From Epiperipatus broadwayi (taxonomy: Eukaryota > Onychophora > Udeonychophora > Euonychophora > Peripatidae), in the NCBI GenBank assembly GCA_028023455.1, contig JAQFVV010000042.1, forward strand, positions 5,971,922 through 6,035,921: 64,000 bases of DNA, read 5' to 3'. Below, piece by piece: positions 12,515 to 23,947 of the stretch. Below the pieces are notes generated by a model. That model made no database searches and had not been told where the DNA came from. It saw only the letters and a list, made by a program, of their open reading frames with translations. Within the stretch, counting starts at the first letter, position 1; every line of letters begins with the position of its first letter. A program made the translations under genes and the position numbers.

Positions 12515-12600
12515 CCTACTTAAGACCTGTAGAGGTTCCTAATATCGCAATTTTACATGCATATTCTTGAGATTAAAGCCTTAGTAAATACTACTTGGTT
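12515..12600. repeat. dispersed repeat R4, copy 2 (inverted)
   Basis: Inverted match to 9798-9872; see that entry for the shared words. Confidence 0.5.
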
Positions 12601-12738
12601 AGAGTGCCATCTCAAATTCAGTATTCACAAATTTAAAGGGCACAAGTTCAATTGCCATGCTAATAATGACACTGGTAAGGCCAACAATAACTGAAGAAGA
12701 GAGAATAGTACCACTCAGAACATGTTATATATTAATCT

Positions 12739-12910
12739 AAACAGGCAAAACTCTCCATACAGCAGTGCCACTCAGTGCAAGCCAGAGTAATCAATGAATT
12801 CCAGAAGGCTTGTGCATAAAAACTCTATCTAGCACCATACTCATCCAATATCCCCAGACTAGTTATGAGAAAGCATAAGAAATGGTGATCATGTGATGTT
12901 TAGTGGTTAT
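12739..12910 (-). repeat. F1 repeat, internally deleted copy
   Basis: Starts with the F1 end AAACAGGCAAAACTCTCC and runs to ATATCCCCAGACTAGTTA, just into the ribozyme 3' half. It then jumps to the other F1 end (GCATAAGAAATGGTGATCAT...GTGATGTTTAGTGGTT). The deletion removes the hammerhead core and the middle of the unit. Confidence 0.7.
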
Positions 12911-14068
12911 AAATTAATCTGTGTCCGATTATTAATAATTGAATATATTTGAAAAGTTTTAATAAAGTTTGAAATTTTCTAAAGAAATAGTTGAATATAT
13001 AATTACAAGAAAATGGAAGTTTTCATACTTTGTAGATGGGACAACATTTAAGTGAGTTTTTACTAAGGTCTCTCAATAAGAAAATTTTAATAAGTTAAAA
13101 CATCAATAATGGGGCACATTATTCTAAACAAAATTAGGAAGAAAAAACGTTCAATTTTCATGAAAGTTAAACTTATTTTAATATGAGTTAAGATATATTC
13201 AAGTAACATTTTTAAAATTTATTCTTGAATAAATAATATACACGTATTTAAAATAAACACAATATAGTAATAAATTATTATCACTAATTGATTTATGAGT
13301 GCATGTTTCCATTTGAAACATATTTTACAAATTTATTTTATGTAAATATTAAAAAGTTGGCCTCATTTCAAAAGCAAAGTTAAATTTTAATGACAAAATT
13401 TTTATTTTTCATTACAAAAATATTGATGAGATATAAAAAAATAATAATAATATACTGTACAGAATATTATAATGTAAATGAATATTTAATAGGTTGTAGA
13501 TATTTCCCTTATTATTTAATATTTACATTTAATATTTAAGTTTTCTAGCAGTCTATGCTGCTTTAAAAACAATGAAAATATATAAAATGGATGTAAAAAG
13601 GTAATTGCTGAATTATTAGAGAAAATAAGGATGCTAAATTAGCTGTGTTCAATCTATATTCATTAAAATAAATTTAATAATATATTTAGGTATATATTTT
13701 TATTTGATGATGTTTAAATAAATATAATGATTTGATGATGATAAATATGATGATTTAAATTATACATCGTAATACAATCATATATTTAATAATTGGTACA
13801 TATAGTGAAATAATATAATCATTTGAGATGATTATCTCCATCAATCACTTCACAATAGTCAGAAAAAGGATGTAATAAATCACAAGGCATTTACTCTTTA
13901 CAGACAAGATAGGCAAAGCAAGGAAAGTTAGTGCCAGTTAAATATAATAAAATATACATTTAGAAAGGAAATAATCCAGAATATTAACCAAGTAGGTATA
14001 TACTATGTTATATATGCATAATAGTTACCATTTATTCGTACATGTAAATATTGCAGATTTCTTCAAAT
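12911..14068. other. no gene recognised
   Basis: Unassigned AT-rich sequence. It includes an unusually AT-pure stretch (about 13400-13850) rich in TGATGATTTAAA-like words. Confidence 0.4.
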
Positions 14069-14709
14069 GTTAACAGGGGCAAAACTCCATGCTCAGTGCA
14101 AGCCAGAATAATCAATGGATGCTAGAAAGTTTGTAAAATCCCTATCTAGAGCCTACTCATCCAATATCCCCAGATTAGTTTCTAGCTTGTGGCTTTCGTC
14201 AGTGAGGAGTCTTGGATCTGAGAATGCTGCACCAAGTTCTTAGGATTTAATACAATCCTCCAGCAGATACTTTTACCTTTTCAGTTAACTATAAAGCTTC
14301 AAGTCCAAAATGAAAACCCCAATAATAGTAACATGAAAGGCTAAAACCTTCAGCAGATGTGCTTTAAAAATGCTTATGTGACAGCCAATCAGATACATGT
14401 TTTCAATTCAAGATCATTTGCTTGTATAGTCATATAGATCTGAACTCAGTTTAGTAGCTATACATTTTGGTGTCTCTGATTCTTTAATAACCACAGTCAC
14501 CATAATCCTATTGAGAAGGATTGATGTTAAATCACTAAACATCACATGATCACCATCCTTTATGCTTACATAAGCTGTTAATACAGAGGCAAAAACTCTC
14601 CATACAGTAACTCCATTCAGTGCAAGCTAGAGTAATCAATGGATGCTAGAAAGTTTGTGCATAAAATCCATATCTAGTATCTACTCATTCAATTTTCCCA
14701 GACTAGTTT
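14069..14709 (-). mobile_element. F1 retrozyme-like element, head-to-tail junction
   Basis: On the minus strand this reads: 3' part of one F1 unit from the cleavage position (14700), its end GAGTTTTTGCCTCTGTATT, then without a gap the 5' start of the next unit (AACAGCTTATGTAAGCATAA). A complete unit follows with its hammerhead at 14161-14222, then that unit's own 3' part to 14069. Cleavage-site to cleavage-site distance is 528 nt (14173-14700). No protein is encoded. Head-to-tail units with a ribozyme at the junction are what tandem or circular-RNA-derived retrozymes look like. That interpretation is inference from structure. Confidence 0.75.
14161..14222 (-). ncRNA. type I hammerhead ribozyme, F1 (minus strand)
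   Basis: Reading the minus strand: AUCCAA...UCCUCA (stem I 5' side), CUGACGA core, stem II AGC-loop CACAA-GCU, GAAAC, UA, then AUC, cleavage, UGGGGA UA UUGG (stem I 3' side). Stem II carries a compensatory change relative to the copy at 46017-46075 (AGC/GCU here, GGC/GCC there). The cleavage triplet is AUC instead of GUC, still a permitted NUH, but the C15.2 partner is lost. Confidence 0.7.
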
Positions 14710-14710
14710 C

Positions 14711-14935
14711 TAAGTGCAGTACTCTCATATCCAAGGTTCCTCACTGATGAAATCCCCAAGCTAGAAACTAGTCTGGATATTTGATGAATAGGCACTAGAT
14801 AGAAATTTTATAACATCCATTGATTACTCTGGCTTGCACTGAGTAGCACTATGTATGGATAATTTGTCTCTGTGTTAACAGCTTGTGTGAGCATAAAGAA
14901 TGGTGATCATGTGATCTTTAATATTATGCAAGATA
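14711..14935 (+). repeat. F1 repeat, plus-strand arm of a head-to-head hairpin
   Basis: Runs from GTGCAGTACTCTCATATCC through a ribozyme region to the 3' end and on into the next unit's start (AACAGCTTGTGTGAGCATAA...GGTGATCATGTGATCTTTA). With the minus-strand copy on its left it forms an inverted repeat with arms of about 200 bp centred near 14735. Confidence 0.75.
14729..14785 (+). ncRNA. decayed hammerhead ribozyme, F1
   Basis: Has UUCCUCA, CUGAUGA, GAAAC, UAGUC and UGGAUA in order. Stem II (AAUCCCCAAGCU) no longer pairs and stem I has a C-A mismatch, so it is probably inactive. Confidence 0.5.
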
Positions 14936-16482
14936 ATTTTAATTATTTAAAATATTAATGTACAATCAATGATATTAAAGAACAGTAATTGTGTACTCTT
15001 CCTGCAATAGACGTATTGCACCTTTTTACATTCGTATCAATGCACTAGTAACTTTGTAATGTTATTTTGGGAACTATTTTAAGGTTTTGTCTTTTCTTCA
15101 TTGCAGGAATATACAAAAGTACAGAATATTGTGCTATAATTGTCATTGTTTTAAAAGAACTAACAATATAGATCAGCATCTCCAAGGATTTAAATAGATT
15201 CAGCATTCTAAAATCATAATTAAAATACATTAACAAATGTATAGAATAAAATTAACCCCTTTACAAATTTTAAAACCAATGGCAGACTAACCTAGCAAGA
15301 TCCTTCTTGAACATGGAAATCAACATCATTCAGAATATCTTTAAAATGTATGCCTCATCCTCAACAGCAACTTACTAAAAAAATTACACTTGAAAAGATC
15401 ATTATTATAAATATCATACATGAAACTCTGAGGGATCTAAGGCATTAATCCATGTGTTGTCTGCTGTATCCGTATCTATCTTATAGGCTGATCATTACAA
15501 TAGAGTTGTGCTATATTGAAAATTCTTGATAAGCTTATGTTTTTATATTTTTAAAATAGAACAATAATTTGTAATTATAATATAAATGCATTGGCAAATA
15601 ATTATTTTAACTTGTTTTCATTTGTTTGCTATATTTATAAACTTGCTTTATAAACAGGGCTTGGTTTTAAGCATGAAGATTAATTACTTTTGATTATATT
15701 ACATTAATTAATCATGGATATTTGGGAATTTTAATGTTATATGTTTGGATAAAGAAAAACAAGCATCTGGTTTGTTTTCATAAGCAATTTTAAAAGGATT
15801 TAAAAGGAAAAATTACTAACAGCTAAGTCAGTTTTGTTATTATTTTTTTAGAAGAGAAACCAGCAGTCATTGCGTAGTTAACTCACGTGAATGAATTATT
15901 CAGTTCAATATTCATGCTTTACATTTTATTGATATGACACTGCAATTATTGGTGGAAACTGGTTTAAAACTTCTTGGTAAGCAACTTTTTGGATCAATTT
16001 GAAAGATTACATTCCATGTATTGCTATTTACTATTATCAGAACGTCTTTCCATATTATTTTAAATTGGAAGCTTTAATAAATTTAAATGAAATGTCATTC
16101 ATTACAAAAGAAAAAAATAACTACTTACTGATAAAATAAAACTATACAAGCTATTTAAAAATAATAGTCTATCATTAAACTTCATCAAGAAGGAAAATAC
16201 AAAAATATTACAAAGAAATGAATTCAAGTGTACAGCGAACTGACAGTATAATAATTAATTTTAAAACTAATTCTCTTATAAATAATTTATTTTCCCAACT
16301 TTAAATTTATTATTATTTATAAACACATTATAAATATCATAACCACTATTTTCCAATTCATTTCTTTAAACTTTGATTACGGACACTTAACAAAAAAGCA
16401 ATAGAGATTTCAGACCACTTAATAAAGTATGGAGAGATGGATATTCGGAGTAACAAAAAGGGATTGAAACAGGAGTTATTGA
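14936..16482. other. no gene recognised
   Basis: AT-rich. A minus-strand ORF of 63 codons (15045-15236) shows no family resemblance or splice context. Confidence 0.45.
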
Positions 16483-16735
16483 CATTGAAGAATTAAGATT
16501 GAAGTGGAGTTAGATTGGTCATATTGCTATAAGAAATAATAGATGGACAGTTGAAATCTTAAACTGGATTCCAAAATGACATAGAAAAAGGCCATGTGAA
16601 GTGAATGGATGAAATAAAGAAGTGTGCTGGGATGATGTGAAGAGCAGTTATAGATAGGAAAAAATGGATTGAACTTAGAGAAATCTTCATCCTGCAGTGG
16701 ACTGGTAATGTTTGAAAATGATAATAAATGTGAGG
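16483..16735 (+). pseudogene. non-LTR retrotransposon (LINE) ORF2 C-terminus, decayed
   Basis: With frameshifts and stops it reads EELRLKW, GHIA, NNRWTVEILNW, then KRP and WDDVK, then KW and EL. This matches the C-terminal signature of many LINE ORF2 proteins after the reverse transcriptase: W-GH-aRm--nRWt-kil-W, kR-rGRP--RW-Ddi, then A-dR--Wr. About 85 codons survive. There is no 5' part here. The closest clade (RTE/Jockey/CR1-like) cannot be settled by eye. Confidence 0.65.
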
Positions 16736-16863
16736 AAGATATGTTATCTTTATTTCATTTTCTTTACAACTTTCTTAAAGAATTTTTAATTTATTTCCTT
16801 CACCATTAAATTATTAAATAATAAATATAAATATGTTAATTAACCAGTGGAGCTTCGTTTAAT

Positions 16864-17436
16864 TTAAAAATCAATTATAGCTAAGCGCTTTCAGGGAAAT
16901 ATTTAAACCCCATAATCATAGCTATTTAATTGATGATACATGATAAATAACGCTTTTTAATCGTGTATAAATGTTCACATAAAATATTCAAATCACTAAA
17001 TATTCCATGCTTTGGAGAGAGTAAAACAAGCCTCTCTTTTGCTGATGGTGTTATTATTGGATATTAAATAGGCTTCCTTCATTTTGCTTTTAACATCATC
17101 TCTCTCTGAACAAATAATGCTGGCTTCAGAAGGTTTTGGGAGCACCAAGTTGCAACCACTCACGTTTTTGATTCTTCTGAAGTCAGCATTATTTGTTCAG
17201 AGAGAGATGATGTTAAAAGCAAAATGAAGGAAGCCTATTTAATATCCAATAACAACACCATTAACAAAAGAGAGGTTTGCTTTACTCTCTCCAAAGCATG
17301 GAATATTTAGTGATTTGCATATTTTGTGACATTTACACGCAATTAAAGTTATTTATCATGTATCATCAATTAAATAGCTATGATTTTGGGGTTTAAATAT
17401 TTCCCTGAAAGTGCTTAGCTATAAAGGATTTTTAAT
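16864..17436. repeat. near-perfect 0.57-kb foldback (inverted repeat)
   Basis: Left arm 16864-17131 and right arm 17175-17436 are inverted complements with few mismatches over about 265 bp, separated by 43 nt. Inner ends are GCTGGCTTCAGAA and TTCTGAAGTCAGC. Landmarks include CATCATCTCTCTCTGAACAA and GGAGAGAGTAAA with their complements. No ORF, hAT-like or Tigger-like end was seen. It could be a MITE pair inserted head to head or a foldback transposon. A transcript would form a long double-stranded RNA. Confidence 0.85.
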
Positions 17437-17954
17437 ATATTTATTATTTAAACAATTTTTCTATAAATTCTTATTATGATGATGTTATATCTGAATATTA
17501 TTAGTTTCTGGTCTATTTAATTTTCTATTATAAATCTTAGATAATTATCTAATGGTTAAGCTAATTATAGCAAAATTAGAATTTGGATGTCAATATTTTG
17601 ATAATTCCAAATTTTAATTAAAGTGTATACTTTTTTTTAGATTCATAAGTCAAATTATAAATAGTCAATTTATTTCATTATTATTTTAGCACTTAATTGC
17701 TGTTTTTTTTTGTTTTGTGATATTTACTTTTTTTTTCTGCACCTCCTAAATCTTGTTTACTCATGTCTTATTTCATGTTTCTTTGTTGAATTAGAGTGGA
17801 ATATTCTTACTGGAATGTTGCAAATATGATGCATGATTAGTTGTTTCCCATATACTGCTGTGGTACCTATAAATGATTATTTATGTATTATAAAATAAAG
17901 CTAATCTTACTATACTTGTAGATATAGACCTATACATTCCAATGCATAAAACTG

Positions 17955-19805
17955 GAAGTTAAATGTGAAGCTTAATAGTTATGGAATTATTGTTATCCAC
18001 AATAATATATTTTACCAATTCAGATTCCTTTTAGAAATAAAACTGGTTTGATCATACAAACTTTTCATCCACGCACTAAAATTGGTATATATAAAAATGA
18101 AATAAATAATATAGGCAAAAGTACCCAGTTAGACTAGCAAGATAATTTTTTTTAAAAAAGGAAAAGAATGTAGTTTTTTTTTTAAAAAAATTAATTTGTA
18201 ATAATAGGTAAAAATACTTGGATTTATTATATGTTTAGTGTTGGTAAATAAAAAACCGGCATCCCATAATTTTTTTTGTCTTTAGAGAGAAAGCTTTCTT
18301 GTTTTTAAAAAGCTATAACATTGTCATAATCAAGTATTTTTGATCATCTCAACAAGTGAAAACTGTTTAACATCATTCCAGAAAGTTAAGCTGATTAGAA
18401 TGACAGAGCTAACTTATGGACAATATAGAAAACCATGGAATAGCTGAAAATCCCACTATGCTTGGGTGAACATTTTTATTAATATAATGGTCAACTACGC
18501 ATGGAATTATATAGCCTCCTACAGATGCCATTTAAAAAGTGTCATTACTACATGCATCATTGATGAACTAGAATAAGCAGTACCTGTTGTCTTTCACATG
18601 ATCTTTGTCAGTATCCATGATAAATGCATAATCCAGTCATATCATTCTACTTGGAGAAGACATCAAGAAAAGTACAACTTATGAAGCCTTGAACTTTCCT
18701 GACGGTGACTATTATATAAATCAGTATTCTTTTTCAAAAAAGAATTCAAATCTATATTTTTAGTAGATTATAGGTTAAAATCAGAATTCTAATGCCTTGA
18801 TAAGTTAAATTTTTATTAAAATTAAAGGCCTTTATAAAATACAAAATAATTATAGCAATTATTAATTATACGATTTTTATATTGGATGTAAGCATGTTAG
18901 AGCTTATAAGTTGAATTAAATCAACTTAATTTTCTCTGATATGAGTACATACCTGCCTTTATATGTATATTTTTTCTTTGTGTTGGATTCATCCCTAAGT
19001 TTTATATAAAAAGTGTAAATAAATTTTGTTTTATTATATTCATATTATTTTTAAGTCTAGTTGCCCATTTCTCTCATTCCAAACATAGCTAAAGTTATTA
19101 CATACACCCTTATGACACATTACCATGTTTTCCTTTTGAGTACCAGTAGGTAAACAGAGGGGCTAGCATTTAAAAAGCTAGGGAGGAATATGAACCTGAC
19201 CTATAGATATTTATTTTAGAGATGCTGTTCTAATCTGAAATGAGATGTTTCAAATAAACAAACAATACTTATAGCAACAAGGAATAGACCTTCTCTGCAC
19301 TTAGACATAAACAGAGGGGCTAGCATTTAAAAAGCTAGGGAGGAATTTGAACCTGACCTATAGATCTCGTTTTAGAGACAAGGGTGTTCTAATCTGAAAT
19401 ATGACAGATGTTTCAAATAAATAAACAATATGTATAGCAACAAGGAATAACCTCTGCACTTAGACATAAACAGAGGGGCTAGCATTTAAAAAGCTAGGGA
19501 GGAATTTGAACCTGACCTATAGATATTTCTTGTTTTAGAGATGATCTAATCTGAAATGACAGATGTTTCAAATAAATAAACAATATCTATAGCAACAAGG
19601 AATAGACATTCTCTGCACTTAGACGTGTTTGATGGGAATGATTGTCAAGAAATATGGCTGAATACCCAGTTGGGTCATCTTTAGGATACTCACTCTAAAG
19701 ATAACCAATATGGTTATTCTTATCACCCATTAACCCAGGATTTAAATCCTCATATAAAATTGTATAAATTTAAAAGGAGAGTAAAATCTTAGGCCTGTTT
19801 CATTT
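17955..19805 (+). repeat. long direct repeat A (about 1.85 kb), LTR candidate
   Basis: Aligns collinearly with 22150-23947. Shared words include GGTTAAATGTG-like starts, ATTCCTTTTAGAAATAAA, CATTCCAGAAAGTTAA, GAACTAGAATAAGCAGTACC, GGATTCATCCC and AATATGGTTATTC. It carries three tandem 157-bp units near its 3' part where copy B has one. Two such repeats about 4.2 kb apart around a 2.3-kb interior could be LTRs of a decayed element, or simply two insertions of one repeat. Confidence 0.7.
19152..19626 (+). repeat. 157-bp tandem repeat, three units
   Basis: Units start at 19152, 19309 and 19468 with AAACAGAGGGGCTAGCATTT and run through GGGAGGAATTTGAACCTGAC, a block CAACAAGGAATAGAC and CTGCACTTAGACAT. 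GAATTTGAACC is the complement of a box B-like word (GGTTCAAATTC), so a tRNA-like origin on the minus strand is possible, but no box A is convincing. Confidence 0.85.
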
Positions 19806-21739
19806 GATGTCCTTAAATGTGGGATCTTGATAAATTGTCTCACATTCCCCATGTATGATAAATACGAGACTATTAAAACTGAACCAAGGTATATTCATTT
19901 GGTGCACAAGTGCCTAGGTTCAAATAAATTTATTTACCACTTACCGATAGTTTCACTTGGTATCAAAACGTGTCCAAAACACAAAAAATAGAAACATATT
20001 TTTCGATGTTAAGAGAATAGAGAAGATAGGATGGGATACGCAAAAAGATAGATAGTCAACAGATTAAGATAGTGGTGAAGGTAGAAACACTAAATAGGGG
20101 GTAGCAAGTGTTACATAATAAGAGTGGAAACTAGTGAACTAATTTTATATAAGAGTAAATAAAAGTTAAATTCTAATTTCATGCAATAGAAATAAAATAT
20201 TCTGTATTAACTTTGGGTGATCAATAGAAGTTTTAAAATAAAAGCAGTGAATAGGATTAAACAATTTCTCTATATTCAATGAGATGAAAATTAAAGAAAA
20301 TGGAAACAGATTTTGAGAAACTAGTTATACAAGAGAGGAAACAATCAACAGAGTTAGAGCCTGAAACCAGGAGGTCAAACTAGGAACTGCATCACCATCA
20401 ATAGATTTATAAATGTATAATTTCATTTTGGAAAGCCAACAACAAATGGATTTGAAAATATAAGATCTATAGGAAAGCTAACAAAAAGTGGGGCAAGATA
20501 TATAGGAAAACCAAAAGAAAATGAACTAAGATATACAGGAAAGTTAACTAAAATGGATTTCAAATTACAAGATATGCAGGATAGCCATCAGAAATGATGA
20601 ACGCAATAAAAGAAAACCAATAGGTAATGATTATGAGCTTGAGTAAGTGAGAGATAAAAATAGAAAATCAGAATATGATAAAATCTGTATGTAGAGATCG
20701 GAAAGAGGATTTAAACAGGTTGAAAGAAAAACAAGATGAACAAGCAGAAAGAATGGGAAGGATAAAATTCCAAATAGGACAGAGTAATAAATAAAATATA
20801 GCAGTTATCAGAGAAAGTATAGATGAACTAACAATAAGGGTGAAAGATTTAAAGACGAATGTCGAAGATTAAGAATGTAGTAATGAGAAAACAAGATTGT
20901 ACAGAAAACAGGGTTTAAGGCAGCTGTAATCCAACTAGACAAAATAGAAGCAATACAGAAAGGCCTAAAAGAAATGCCAGCAGGATGGATTATACAGAAG
21001 GTAAGCCAGAAAGGTTAGGTATAAAACTTCAAATCCCAGAATCGAGTTTCATAGTGTAGTTCAACAATGTGATTGTTTTTAAAAATATTTATAAGTCTGA
21101 TTGATGAACCACTTATAGAGCAATCAAATACTCTAGAATGATGCTGTAATCTTAATGCTAAAAGAGTAAGTTAGCTATAATTTGCAGCAACTTACAAAAT
21201 AATGCTCATGCTTTAGGGAGCAGCTTCTTTACAGAACACCAAGAAAGATAGATTTTCAGATCATTCCAAATGATACTTATTTAAGTAGAGAAATAACTGG
21301 AGGGAAGGCTTGATACCTGTGTGGATGATAAAGCCAATTCTTGTCCCAGAATTTTTTTTTAAAGAATTAGCAATTTCAGGAGAAATGTTCATTTTAGATC
21401 TTTTTTTTTTTTTGCGGAAGGCAGCATTTAGCTATTGTTTGTTTAGTTGTGCCTTCTTTTCTAGTGATGGGATGCGAGTTCTAGCATTGACTTGAGAGCT
21501 TGATGTTGTCATAGTATTCCATGTGAGTCTTATCTCTGTCAGTGCACCAACCATACATTTTTTTATTATTTATTGCATCCAAATCTCTAATCATAAAAGC
21601 AAAGTATTTCATAGATTAAAATATATCACAAATGTAGACTAGCCATCAAGACTTAATGAAACACGGCTCAAGTGTGTGACAGATCATTAATTTCAGTTCT
21701 CTATGTAAATCATCCTCAAAGTCTCAGAAACTAGACTAG
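19806..21739 (+). other. interior between the two long direct repeats, decayed
   Basis: Starts with about 140 nt unique to copy A, ending in CTTGGTATCAAAACGTG (about 19957-19973). This resembles an initiator-tRNA-type primer binding site (TGGTATCA), which would fit an LTR element. Purine-rich sequence follows. Around 20430-20610 there is a degenerate repeat of about 35-45 bp based on GGAAAGCCAACAAAAATGGA. Around 20690-20880 a stop-interrupted reading has coiled-coil-like heptads (for example RLKEKQDEQAERMGRIKF, then IRESIDELTIRVKDLKTNVE). That would fit a gag-like protein but is not diagnostic. Confidence 0.4.
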
Positions 21740-21836
21740 TCAAGCGTTGTTAGCCGAGAGGTCAGCGCAGCCGCCTTGCAAGCAAGTAGTTGGTTGTAGA
21801 CGGTTCGCCTCCTGGCCCATCGCGCTATGACATATG
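21740..21836 (+). mobile_element. tRNA-derived SINE, copy 2
   Basis: Plus-strand head GTTAGCCGAGAGGTCAGCGC (box A) and GGTTCGCCTCC (box B), ending GACATATGG. It belongs to the same family as the copies at 1597-1700 and 29691-29778. The anticodon-stem region reads CCGCCTTGCAAGCAAG. Confidence 0.75.
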
Positions 21837-22149
21837 GAAAAAAGTCTCCGAGGCTACTCATTGAGCAAGGATATTACATTTAAGTATATTTTCTCTATTG
21901 CTTCTTGTTGTGTTAAAAGTGAAGTAATACTAGTAGTGTTCATGCCTGCATTGGACATCTTTAGGCCAATGGTGGAGTCTTAACATTCTAAAATTGCATA
22001 TTGAGATTCATCCTCTTATAGACAAATGCTGGCCTGATATTCCAAAAAAAAAAAAAAAAGATTTAAGTAGAGAAATGAATTTTTATTATCATCATTTTGT
22101 ATATATAAAATAAAACAAGGTTGTTTAGTGAAAATACACCCAGAACAAA

Positions 22150-23947
22150 GGTTAAATGTGGTAATGAGAAATGGAAATATGTACTCATAAATTAATTATT
22201 TTATTCCTTTGGCCATGGGAATATTGTACCAGTTCGGATTCCTTTTAGAAATAAAGTTGGTTCTGACCATATAAACTTTTCAACCATTTAAGCAAAGGTC
22301 CCCAGGTTGGAATTAATTTCCCCCCTCTAAAAGTTGCAATCTATTTATTTCTTTCATTTTTATTTATATCAGCAGGAGATATTATTTTTAAAAAGAATGT
22401 AAATTAGTATAATTATGAGATGCCAGTTGTTTTTTTTAATTTTTGTGTTTAAATAGAAATCTTTCTTGGTTTAAGAAAACTATTAACAATATTGTAATAA
22501 AGGACTTTTGATCACCTCAACCCATGAAAACTCTAACAGCATTCCAGAAAGTTAAAGCTGATTAGATTAACAGAGCTGAACTTGTGAATTATTAACATAG
22601 CCACTATGGAAAAACACGGAATAGCTGAAAATGTTAATATGTTCTGGTGAAAAATTTTATTAGTACACTGGGCACTAAACCTGGAATTATATAGTCTCCT
22701 ATAGATGTCAGTTTTAAAAATGTGTCATTCCTGTGCATCCCAATCATTGATGAACTAGAATAAGCAGTACCTGTCATCTTGCACATGATTTTTATCAGTC
22801 TATCCATGATGAATACATAATCCAAACATACAATCATTCTATTTGGAGAAGACATGAAGAAAAGATCAACAAATGAAATCTTGAAATTTTCTGACAGTGA
22901 CTATTCTATGAATCATTGTTCACTTTCAAAAAGGGGTCTGAATCTTATAATTTTAGTAGATTACAGGTTAAAATCAAAATTCTGATGCTATGGTAAGAAA
23001 GTTTTAATTAAAAAAAAGACCTTTATGAAAGAAAAAAATATATTTATAGCAAAATTAATATTAATTTTCTATGAATAATTTTAACATTTTGTTTTCTCCT
23101 TAAATATGGGTTACATTTTTTTTTCTTTCTTAATGTAATTTTTTTTTCTTCAAATGCTAAGACAAATAGAATTTATATTTAATTTCTTATTCTGCTAATA
23201 ATTATTTGTACTATTAAAGTTAAGATGAATAGTAATAATTATATGGTTTTATATTGGATGTAAGTATATCAGAGCTCATAAGTTGAATTCAATCTAGTTA
23301 ACTAAATTTTCTCCAATATGAATACATACTCACCTACATATAAATGCACTTTTTTCTTTAGGCATTGGATTCATCCCCATGTATTATATAAAGAATGTAA
23401 ATATGTTTTGTTTCATTAATTTATATTACTTTGTCTAGTTGTCCATTTCTCTTTCTCATTCTAAACCTAATTAAATATATCTACTACAAACATCCTGCTG
23501 ATATAATGCCATGTTTTTTTTTTTTTTTTTTGAACTAGTACTGGGGAAACAGAAGGGCTATTATTTAAGGAAGTAGGGAGGGATTTGAACCGGACCCATA
23601 GATATTAAAACAGGCAAAACTCTCTATACATATTGGTGATCATGTGATGTTTATCTGACCTATAGATGTTTCTCATTTTAGAGATGGCACCCTAATCTGC
23701 AATATGATAGATATGCTTTAAATAAATAACATCTATAGTGGCAAAGGATAGACCTTCTCTGTACTTAGACATGGTCAGAAAATATGGCTGGATACCCAGT
23801 CTGGCCATCGTTAGTTAGGATACTCAGTCTAAAGATAGCCAATATGGTTATTCCTAACACCCATTAACCCCAGGGTTTAAATAGTCATCCATTCTTATAT
23901 AAAAATGTATAAATCTAAAAGAATAAAACTACAGACCCATTTCAATA
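22150..23947 (+). repeat. long direct repeat B (about 1.8 kb)
   Basis: Second copy of the repeat at 17955-19805. It is more diverged in its AT-rich tracts, has one 157-bp unit (about 23547-23775), and carries a 50-bp F1 micro-insertion. The ORF at 22634-22855 (-) lies wholly inside this repeat and is not a gene. Confidence 0.7.
23607..23656 (-). mobile_element. F1 micro-copy with flanking duplication
   Basis: Only the two ends of F1 are left: AAACAGGCAAAACTCTC and GGTGATCATGTGATGTTTA. The flanks GACCCATAGATATT (23593-23606) and GACCTATAGATGTT (23657-23670) match at 12 of 14 positions. The single-copy sequence of the other 157-bp units (GACCTATAGATATTT) shows the empty site, so this is a real target-site duplication. 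Confidence 0.75.
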
